Shown here: one piece after another, positions 1 to 5,191 of the stretch
Layout: each line of letters begins with the position of its first letter
Numbering within the stretch: the first letter of the stretch is position 1
Assembly (NCBI GenBank): GCA_035938215.1
Contig: DASZHC010000234.1
Span: forward strand, 1 to 8,683
Origin: DASZHC01 sp035938215
Lineage (GTDB): Bacteria; Verrucomicrobiota; Verrucomicrobiia; Chthoniobacterales; JAFAMB01
Length of the DNA stretch: 8,683 bases
Direction of reading: 5' to 3'
Made by a program: the position numbers and the translations under genes
The notes under the pieces: generated by a model
What the model saw: only the letters and a program-made list of their open reading frames with translations
Told to the model about the DNA's origin: nothing
Database searches by the model: none

Positions 1-1
1 G

Positions 2-280
2 GTAATGAGTTCGAGCCCGGAACCGGCAAGGGGATATGCGGCGGAGAACGGAATTTCGAGGGCCTACTCTTCGGTTTACGATTTGCTGGCGGATCCTTCG
101 GTTGACGTGGTCTACATCGGTACCACAAATGATCGGCACAAAGGAGAAGTCCTGGAAGCCGGGAAGCATACCTTGGAATGGTGTCGATTGAAGTGTAATG
201 TGGGTGGAATATTTTCTTTGTTGTGCTTTAGATACGATTCTCGAATAGAACATAACGGATGGCATAAGGGAGGTGATTGA
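2..280 (+). pseudogene. Gfo/Idh/MocA-type oxidoreductase, truncated fragment
   Basis: The reading frame is open from the window edge, so the gene starts upstream. Residues encoded at about 2-172 read like the end of the NAD(P)-binding Rossmann domain of a Gfo/Idh/MocA oxidoreductase: a stretch resembling 'S.SPE.AR.YAAENGI.RAY.S', then 'LLADPSVDVVYIGTTNDRH', then 'LEAGKH'. In this family the last motif is followed by an EKP signature carrying the catalytic lysine. Here the sequence after GKH turns into unrelated residues (TLEWCRLKCN...) and the frame stops at 278-280, in AT-richer DNA. The EKP lysine and the whole C-terminal substrate-binding domain (normally about 200 or more further residues) are missing. 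I found no continuation in the other frames nearby. I infer a remnant left by a deletion or rearrangement at about 172. The N-terminal half lies outside the window, so how much of the gene survives is unknown. Confidence 0.7.
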
Positions 281-322
281 TTAACTGTAAAAAAACCGGA
301 CCGATTAAAACCGAAAGAAACC

Positions 323-355
323 CAAAAATAGTTGTACATACAAAAATAGTTATAC
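323..355. repeat. Two-copy tandem repeat upstream of the sugar-binding protein gene
   Basis: CAAAAATAGTTGTAC at 323-337 is followed 18 bases later by CAAAAATAGTTATAC at 341-355, differing at one position. The copies lie about 150 bp before the binding-protein gene in an AT-rich stretch. The spacing of close to two helical turns would suit a repressor or activator, but no factor can be named. It could equally be a chance duplication. Confidence 0.4.
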
Positions 356-384
356 CTGCAGGCGACTTACTACATTTCATTCTG

Positions 385-402
385 CCATCTCCCTTGAGAT
401 GG
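385..402 (+). other. Short hairpin in the leader of the ABC operon
   Basis: CCATCTC (385-391) and GAGATGG (396-402) form a perfect 7-bp stem with a 4-nt loop, and wobble pairs could extend it on both sides. No T-run follows, so it is not a standard intrinsic terminator. It could be part of a 5' leader structure of the transporter mRNA, or the end of the upstream remnant's transcript. The rest of 281-504 shows no gene that I can support. A TGTGACA motif at 444-450 is -35-like but has no convincing -10 partner. Confidence 0.3.
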
Positions 403-504
403 TGGGCGCCCAGGCTACAGCGCTCAATGGATTGATTTTTAGCTGTGACAGTGTTCCTGGATTAACCCGATAGATCGATTTTTAATTGACCATTTCCACA
501 TAAC

Positions 505-1785
505 ATGCACCTCAAATTGCGTTCCTGTTCCTCCTTTTTCGCCCTGGCATCAATTTTCGCCTTGATGCAAGCGCCACTTTCTTCTCAAGCAGCCGGCGAA
601 AAGAAACTCGAAGTGTTCTCCTGGTGGACATCAGGAGGTGAAGCAGCTGCTCTCGACGCCTTGTTCAGCGCCTATAAAAAACAATATCCCGGTGTTGAGA
701 TCATCAATGCGACCGTCGCAGGCGGCGGAGGCTCGGCCGCGCGCCCCGTCCTTCAGACTCGTTTGGCTGGCGGCAACCCGCCAGATACTTGGCAAAGTCA
801 TCCTGGTTATGAATTGTTAGGGCAATATGTCGAGCCGGGTTACTGCGAGGAAATCACCGAGCTGTACAAAAGCGATGGATGGAATAAAGCTTTTCCACAG
901 GGTCTTGTGGACCTCATGACCAAGGATGGAAAAGTTTATGCAGTGCTAGCCGGTGTGCACCGTGGCAACGTGCTCTGGTACAATAAGAAGCTCCTCGAGA
1001 AGAACGGTATCACCATCGGGGACAAGATTGGATTCGACGAGTTTTTTGCGGCTTGCGCTAAATTGAAACAAGCCGGCATTCCGGCCTTGGGGGTGGGCGA
1101 TTCGGGTATCTGGGCCTCTGCACAACTTTTTGAAAACACTCTTCTGGGCGTCGTGGGACCTCAAGGGTGGTCAGACCTGTTTAGTGGCAAGATGAAATGG
1201 GATGATCCACAAGTAAAAAAGGCGATGGACTACTTTGCAAAAATGCAGGATTACCTGAATCCTGACCACTCTGCACTGAGTTGGGACCAGGCAATAGGCG
1301 AATTGATGGAAGGCAAAGTCGCTTTCAGCTCCATGGGAGATTGGGCTCAGGGCGAATTTGTTAAGGCTAATAAAAAAGCAAATGAAGATTACGGCTGGGT
1401 CAGCCACCCCGGCACTGATGGATCGTTCATCATCGTCGCCGACGGGTTTACTCTTGCGAAAGGAGCTCCGCACAAGGAGGCAACCCTGGCATGGCTGAAG
1501 AGCATTGGCAGCAAGGAGGCACAGGAAGCCTTCAACCCCCTGAAAGGCTCGATTCCGGCTCGCACCGACGTCGATAAGTCGAAGTTTGACGCTTACCACC
1601 AATGGTCGATGAACTCTTTCGCCAGTGGCAAACTTCTTCCGAGCTGCGTCCATGGCGAGGCCGCTCCGGCAGCTTTTCAACAGGCGCTAAACGATGCGGT
1701 GACCGCGTTTATCGTGGACAAGAATGTCGACAACTTCGCCAATGCACTTGTGCAAGCGGCGAAAGAGTCTGAATCAACAAGATAA
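505..1785 (+). CDS. Sugar ABC transporter, periplasmic substrate-binding protein (glucose-binding, GtsA-like)
   Basis: The 426-aa product is an extracellular solute-binding protein of family 1 that captures a sugar in the periplasm and delivers it to the membrane permeases encoded downstream. It has a clear Sec signal peptide: basic residues, a hydrophobic core at about 11-23, and an SSQAA cleavage region at 26-30. There is no lipobox, so the mature protein should be soluble. The mature part closely follows the glucose/galactose-binding proteins of the Thermus and Pseudomonas Gts type: FSWWTSGGE at 38-46, YPGVEIINATV at 61-71, NPPDTWQSHPG at 91-101, MGDWA at 277-281, NPLKGSIPAR from 344 and HGEAAP from 383. 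Length is normal for the family. ATG 505 is chosen because it gives the complete signal peptide; no Shine-Dalgarno is visible. It is the first gene of the operon. Glucose or a similar hexose is the likeliest ligand, by similarity recalled from memory and not by a search. Confidence 0.93.
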   Translation: MHLKLRSCSSFFALASIFALMQAPLSSQAAGEKKLEVFSWWTSGGEAAALDALFSAYKKQYPGVEIINATVAGGGGSAARPVLQTRLAGGNPPDTWQSHPGYELLGQYVEPGYCEEITELYKSDGWNKAFPQGLVDLMTKDGKVYAVLAGVHRGNVLWYNKKLLEKNGITIGDKIGFDEFFAACAKLKQAGIPALGVGDSGIWASAQLFENTLLGVVGPQGWSDLFSGKMKWDDPQVKKAMDYFAKMQDYLNPDHSALSWDQAIGELMEGKVAFSSMGDWAQGEFVKANKKANEDYGWVSHPGTDGSFIIVADGFTLAKGAPHKEATLAWLKSIGSKEAQEAFNPLKGSIPARTDVDKSKFDAYHQWSMNSFASGKLLPSCVHGEAAPAAFQQALNDAVTAFIVDKNVDNFANALVQAAKESESTR

Positions 1786-1857
1786 ATAACCTCGGCCGGC
1801 GAGTGGAGCCTGAAAGTTTCGCTCGCCTTTGCCAAGCCTCCTCTGGCTCTCGCCGGG

Positions 1858-1889
1858 AGATCTCATCCTGCCGGAGCAGGATGAGATCT
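1858..1889 (+). promoter_or_regulatory. Perfect 13-bp intercistronic hairpin between binding protein and permease genes
   Basis: AGATCTCATCCTG (1858-1870) is the exact reverse complement of CAGGATGAGATCT (1877-1889), with the 6-nt loop CCGGAG. No T-run follows (TAACG comes next), so it is unlikely to be a simple terminator. A weaker stem, GGCGAG/CTCGCC at 1798-1803 and 1822-1827, lies just upstream. In other transport operons, such as malE-malF, a stable stem at this place protects the 3' end of the binding-protein message, so that more binding protein than permease is made. I infer the same role here. Confidence 0.55.
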
Positions 1890-1917
1890 TAACGTTAAGC
1901 GCACCGAAAGACACGCC

Positions 1918-2958
1918 ATGCCGACGGCCAAAATCCCTGTGTCCCGCATTGGCCCAGTTATTGTTCAACCACGGCGCAAGAAGGTTTCCGCCGAACGGAT
2001 TTTGCCCCCATTGATCCTCGTGCCCTCAATGACGGCAATCCTCACCTTTGTTTATATCTTCATTTTGATCACGGTCTGGGTTTCCTTGTCGCGGTGGGGC
2101 ACGCTGCGGATCGATTGGCGGTTGCGCGACCCCTGGCTTGCTACCTACGGGCAGATGTTCGCAATGCCGCGTTGGCATGCCGATTTGCGCAACGTTTTGG
2201 TGTTTACAATTTTGTTCTTGTCCGGATCGATCGGTTTTGGCTTGTTGCTGGCGCTTTTTCTGGATCGGCGCCTCCTTGGGCATTCTATTTTTCGCAATAT
2301 TTTTTTATTTCCTTACGCACTCTCATTTATTGTTACCGGCATCGCCTGGAGATGGATTTTCAACCCGGAGACGGGAATCAACCTGTTGTTCGACGGATTA
2401 GGCATTAACAAATGGCTGATCTCCATGGGGGCCGCGCCTTTTAAGCCTGGATGGACGACTGATCCCTCTGTTCTTTTCTCGATCAATGATGCGTTAGGAA
2501 GCGTATTTCCCGCGGTCAAAAGCCTTAGTGTGCATCTGGGAATCCCTGTTGCGCTCATTCCCGTTGTTGTTGCCGCCTGTTGGCAGCTGACAGGATTTGC
2601 CATGTCTATGTACATTGCCGGGCTGGCGACCGTCCCTAATGATCTGAGAGAGGCTGCACGGATCGATGGCGCCACCGAATTCCAGGTCTATACAAAGGTC
2701 GTGATGCCGCTGTTAAGGCCGGTGACGGTTAGCACCGCGATCATCCTGGGACATGTTTCGCTCAAAATATTCGATCTGATCTTTGCCATGACCGGTGTCG
2801 GACCCGGTTTCGCGACCGATGTTCCTGGGATTTTCGTGTTTGACATGACTTTTAAAGCGACTCGCTACAACCTTGGCGCCGCAGCTTCGATTGTCATGCT
2901 GCTGCTGGTTGCGTGTGTGATTGTCCCATATCTGTGGCGAAACCTTAGGAGAAACTAG
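1918..2958 (+). CDS. Sugar ABC transporter permease 1 (MalF/GtsB-type)
   Basis: The 346-aa product is an integral inner-membrane subunit of a type I (carbohydrate uptake 1) importer that pairs with the second permease at 3238 to form the sugar channel. About six membrane segments are visible. The first is at roughly residues 38-58, the last is close to the C-terminus (AASIVMLLLVACVIVPYLW), and the protein ends in a short basic tail. The coupling loop that docks on the ATPase is intact: EAARIDGA at 245-252, followed by the VMPLLRP continuation. The first 30 or so residues are a polar, basic cytoplasmic extension. ATG 1918 has only a weak GAAAG upstream. The gene follows the binding-protein gene after 132 bp containing a strong hairpin. 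Its TAG stop (2956-2958) is part of the ACTAG repeat flanking the inserted palindromic element. Confidence 0.92.
   Translation: MPTAKIPVSRIGPVIVQPRRKKVSAERILPPLILVPSMTAILTFVYIFILITVWVSLSRWGTLRIDWRLRDPWLATYGQMFAMPRWHADLRNVLVFTILFLSGSIGFGLLLALFLDRRLLGHSIFRNIFLFPYALSFIVTGIAWRWIFNPETGINLLFDGLGINKWLISMGAAPFKPGWTTDPSVLFSINDALGSVFPAVKSLSVHLGIPVALIPVVVAACWQLTGFAMSMYIAGLATVPNDLREAARIDGATEFQVYTKVVMPLLRPVTVSTAIILGHVSLKIFDLIFAMTGVGPGFATDVPGIFVFDMTFKATRYNLGAAASIVMLLLVACVIVPYLWRNLRRN
2947..2951 (+). promoter_or_regulatory. Displaced Shine-Dalgarno of permease 2
   Basis: AGGAG at 2947-2951, in the last codons of permease 1, is the best Shine-Dalgarno match before any gene in the window, yet the next real start codon (3238) is 286 nt away. 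If the element at 2959-3230 and one ACTAG copy are removed, AGGAG sits 9 nt before that ATG, an ideal spacing. I infer it was the permease 2 ribosome-binding site before the insertion. Confidence 0.55.
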
Positions 2959-3230
2959 TGCATCGAGTCATAAGTAGGAGGCATACCGTTGGCTTCAAAA
3001 GGGTCTGGATGCGAGGCGTGAGTGAGGAGCATATCCAATGCGATACGTAACGAACGAACAACGACGCAGACGGACCCTTTTCAAGCTAACCCTTCGGGCC
3101 GTGGTCAGTTGGCCGATTTTCTGCGTTGCTCACTCCTTACGTATCAATTTTGATATGCTCGTCGTTCGCGCCTTGAAAATCAGCCAACTGACCGGCGGCG
3201 GTACGCCTCCTACTTATGACTCGATGCACC
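2959..3230. mobile_element. 272-bp palindromic MITE-like element with 24-bp perfect ends
   Basis: The ends are perfect inverted repeats of 24 bp (2959-2982 with 3205-3228), 25 bp if G2958-C3229 is counted. The flanks carry the direct repeat ACTAG (2954-2958 and 3231-3235), which looks like a 5-bp target-site duplication; two extra bases (CC) remain at the right end. Symmetry continues inside. GAGCATATC (3027-3035) matches 3152-3160, GATACGTAA (3042-3050) matches 3137-3145, and CAACG (3059-3063) matches 3124-3128, all centred near 3093.5 on a TTCG loop flanked by CC/GG. Two further internal pairs allow another fold: 2993-3005 with 3073-3085 (13 bp, one mismatch) and 3103-3121 with 3175-3193 (19 bp, one mismatch). 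It contains no transposase or convincing ORF, so if mobile it must move in trans. Size, terminal inverted repeats and flanking duplication fit a MITE; a large REP/BIME-like repeat is the alternative. Confidence 0.75.
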
Positions 3231-3237
3231 ACTAGCC

Positions 3238-4092
3238 ATGGGATTTTCACTGTTTAACTTTCGCCAATCTTTGCCTCGAACCATCTGGGACTGGCTTATC
3301 CTGATTTTCCTTCTTTTTTGCACGATCTTTTTTCTGATGCCGATTTACGTGATGGTTGTAACCGGCCTTAAACAGTCACAGAACGTCAGTCTATCGACGA
3401 TGTGGAATCTACCCGTCCCACTGTCCGGTGGCGGTTTTCTGGAAGCGTGGCGACGCCTCTATCCGAATATGGGGAACAGTCTTCAGCTGACCATCCCGGC
3501 AACTATTTTTTCATCGATTCTTGGAGCAGTTAACGGCTACATTTTCGCTAAATGGAAGTTTCGCGGCTCGAACACGCTTTTTGCCCTTCTCGTATTTGGA
3601 ATGTTCATTCCCTACCAAAGCATTCTGATTCCGTTAATTCAGTTTCTGGAGCAGATAAAGCTCTATGGAACCGTGTGGGGTCTCGTACTGGTGCATGTCA
3701 TCTACGGCCTTCCGATCTGCTCGTTGATCTTCCGGAATTTTTTCGCCAACATTCCCGACGAATTGGTCGAGGCGGCGCGGATCGATGGGGCTGGCGTGGT
3801 GCGGACGTTCTGGTTTGTGATGTTGCCGCTGGCCCTTCCGGCATTTGTCGTTGTCGGTATTTTTCAATTCACCAATGTTTGGAACGATTTTCTCTTTGGT
3901 GTAACGATTTTGCCCAATCCGAATTCGCAACCTGTGACGGTCGCGCTCAACAATCTTTCAGGCACGTTTTCGGTTGATTGGAACGTGGTAATGGCAGGTG
4001 CTGTGATCGTCGCTCTCCCGACAGCCCTGATCTATATTCTCTTAGGCAGATTTTTTGTTCGCGGCCTCCTTGCCGGTTCCGTTAAGGGCTAG
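3238..4092 (+). CDS. Sugar ABC transporter permease 2 (MalG/GtsC-type)
   Basis: The 284-aa product is the second membrane subunit of the same importer. Six hydrophobic segments are visible. The first is WLILIFLLFCTIFFLMPIYV at about residues 18-37, followed by a periplasmic loop (TGLKQSQNVS, SLSTMWNLP) typical of MalG-type permeases. The ATPase-docking loop is EAARIDGA at 178-185, followed by FWFVMLPLALP. The C-terminus (LGRFFVRGLLAGSVKG) is characteristic: the family commonly ends in F..GL..G..KG. Length is normal. ATG 3238 follows directly after the palindromic element and the second ACTAG copy. There is no Shine-Dalgarno in the bases just upstream, where the element's right arm reads CCTCC instead. 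Translation may therefore be reduced, depend on RNA folding, or rely on an unstructured start. No ATPase gene follows, so the pump must use one encoded elsewhere, as shared MsmK-type ATPases allow. Confidence 0.92.
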   Translation: MGFSLFNFRQSLPRTIWDWLILIFLLFCTIFFLMPIYVMVVTGLKQSQNVSLSTMWNLPVPLSGGGFLEAWRRLYPNMGNSLQLTIPATIFSSILGAVNGYIFAKWKFRGSNTLFALLVFGMFIPYQSILIPLIQFLEQIKLYGTVWGLVLVHVIYGLPICSLIFRNFFANIPDELVEAARIDGAGVVRTFWFVMLPLALPAFVVVGIFQFTNVWNDFLFGVTILPNPNSQPVTVALNNLSGTFSVDWNVVMAGAVIVALPTALIYILLGRFFVRGLLAGSVKG

Positions 4093-4095
4093 GCT

Positions 4096-4131
4096 GAAAA
4101 TTTCACGAGCCAAAGCGCTCGCGAAATTTCC
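4096..4131 (+). terminator. Terminator-like stem after the ABC operon
   Basis: Bases 4096-4110 pair with 4117-4131 over 15 positions with two mismatches (4105/4122 and 4097/4130), around the 6-nt loop CAAAGC. The stem begins 4 nt after the permease 2 stop. No T-run follows, so it may work with Rho or as a 3'-end stabiliser and not as a strict intrinsic terminator. Confidence 0.45.
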
Positions 4132-4142
4132 AGGCTCTGGAC

Positions 4143-4173
4143 CGTTCAGGTATCTGTTTCGTTCAGGTATCTG
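4143..4173. repeat. 14-bp direct repeat downstream of the ABC operon
   Basis: CGTTCAGGTATCTG occurs exactly at 4143-4156 and again at 4160-4173, 17 bp apart. Only two copies exist, so it is not a CRISPR. It lies in a 418-bp gap (4093-4510) without a supportable gene. The same gap holds a small ACGCC-GAA-GGCGT hairpin at 4233-4245 and the CTCCGTG element at 4273-4409. An AGGAGGT at 4211-4217 has no start codon at a useful distance. Confidence 0.5.
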
Positions 4174-4272
4174 CTTAGCATAAAAAGCACTCTGCAATTA
4201 AGGCATTTTCAGGAGGTAACAACCTGGGGAACACGCCGAAGGCGTAATAGACCTCAGCCCGATTTTAACATC

Positions 4273-4409
4273 CTCCGTGACCTCCGTGGCCTCCGTGCGA
4301 TGATTCTTCTCGGGTTTCCAATGCTGCCCCGATTGAGCTGTCCAAGATGGCTTTCTGATGACTCATGAAGGGGACAAAAGCTCGCACGGAGGTCACGGTG
4401 GGCACGGAG
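4273..4409. repeat. Inverted-repeat element with CTCCGTG-type arms
   Basis: The left arm, 4273-4300, contains three CTCCGTG units spaced 9 bp apart. It is the reverse complement of the right arm, 4382-4409, with three mismatches over 28 bp. The 81 bp between the arms show no ORF or obvious structure. From memory, CTCCGTG/CACGGAG repeats of this kind recur between genes in several Verrucomicrobiota, Planctomycetota and Acidobacteriota genomes; I could not search to confirm this. It may be a small non-autonomous mobile repeat or a structured transcript end between the ABC operon and the convergent minus-strand gene at 4511. Confidence 0.6.
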
Positions 4410-4510
4410 TAGCTGAATACATCCTACAGTGTTTGTGGACGTTACTAATTTATCCGCGAGATCTTGGCTCTGCCCCATTTTCGTAAACCACTGGCTATTG
4501 CCCAAACCCC

Positions 4511-5059
4511 TTAGATCTGTGGCTCCAGGGACAGCCGGCTCTTCAGTTCATTCAGAATCGCAGGAAGATCGTTTCTTGTCAGCAGCCAGCCGATGGCAGG
4601 TAGCACCACAAAAATTCCTGCAACAATATTCAACAGCGTTATTCCCAGAAGCATGTCGGCGCCGGAACGTGCTGGATCGTGAGCAATGTTATAAGGATAG
4701 CCGAAAAAAATGAGCAGGGTGATCGAGCCCGCGGCGCAAAGCAAAGCGAGAACCCAGCAGATCTTAATCCAGAGAGGTGTTCCTCCGACGATTTCGATCT
4801 TCGTTCCATTCTCCTTGCTGGTAATGGTTCCATCCATAACCGGCTTGAACCATTGTCCGGGAGTCAACCACCAGAGAGGCCAATAAACGGGCGGCCGTCG
4901 AAAAATCTTGAATCGATCGGAACTGATATGCCCCACAAAAGGCCGCTCCCCCGCATACAATGTCGCATTCTTGGGATCCACCTCTTCTTCGTCCACAATT
5001 TGCCTTAGATTTGCAGCAACAACGCCGGGTTCCAGAGGGGATGAGAAAGATTTCAACAT
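4511..5059 (-). CDS. Conserved-type membrane protein of unknown function, two TM segments
   Basis: The 182-aa protein has a hydrophilic N-terminal part (about 1-95) and two membrane helices (about 96-120 and 136-160), joined by a short polar loop that starts FGYPYN. It ends in a charged tail of about 22 residues. The N-terminal part starts with SPLEPGVVAANLRQIVD, continues with FVGHISSDRFKIFRR at 41-55, and then has a PGQWFKPVMDGTI segment and ENGTKIEIVGG at 83-93. This order resembles small bacterial membrane proteins whose soluble part reads 'F.G.I....F.I.R......P...G.I....NGT.I', but I cannot name a family. ATG 5059 gives a full reading without a signal peptide; there is no clear Shine-Dalgarno. 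It is divergent from the acetate kinase gene and convergent with the ABC operon. The frame is intact and its character is not that of a shadow ORF. Confidence 0.7.
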   Translation of the reverse strand: MLKSFSSPLEPGVVAANLRQIVDEEEVDPKNATLYAGERPFVGHISSDRFKIFRRPPVYWPLWWLTPGQWFKPVMDGTITSKENGTKIEIVGGTPLWIKICWVLALLCAAGSITLLIFFGYPYNIAHDPARSGADMLLGITLLNIVAGIFVVLPAIGWLLTRNDLPAILNELKSRLSLEPQI

Positions 5060-5191
5060 ACTTTTGCGGGATAGAAAAATTTACAGACGTAATCGAGTTC
5101 CTCGGTTTTCCGTCGAAGTCAAGGTTGTATCGACATTGCCGAACCCGCATTGTAGTGTTTCCAACACTCAGATCAAATCCTCCAATGCTCT
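5060..5191. promoter_or_regulatory. Divergent intergenic region between the membrane protein and acetate kinase genes
   Basis: These 132 bp must carry the promoters for both flanking genes. The only clear structure is the inverted repeat GTGTT-TCC-AACAC at 5155-5167, 25 bp before the acetate kinase start. It could be a small operator or an RNA stem. I see no convincing -35/-10 pair on either strand and no Shine-Dalgarno before 5192. Confidence 0.35.

Noticed and set aside
1171..1680. 169-aa minus-strand ORF
   Set aside because: Antisense of the well-supported sugar-binding protein gene, with no domain or Shine-Dalgarno of its own.
3038..3235. 65-aa plus-strand ORF inside the palindromic element
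   Set aside because: It lies wholly within the inverted-repeat structure, reads as an Arg-rich then mixed sequence without family features, and ends in the flanking repeat. It is best explained as chance.
4143..4173. CRISPR-like direct repeat
   Set aside because: Only two copies of 14 bp with a 3-bp gap; no array, no spacers and no cas genes.
4429..4713. 94-aa plus-strand ORF overlapping the end of the minus-strand membrane protein gene
   Set aside because: Mostly antisense to 4511-5059, with no protein-like pattern.
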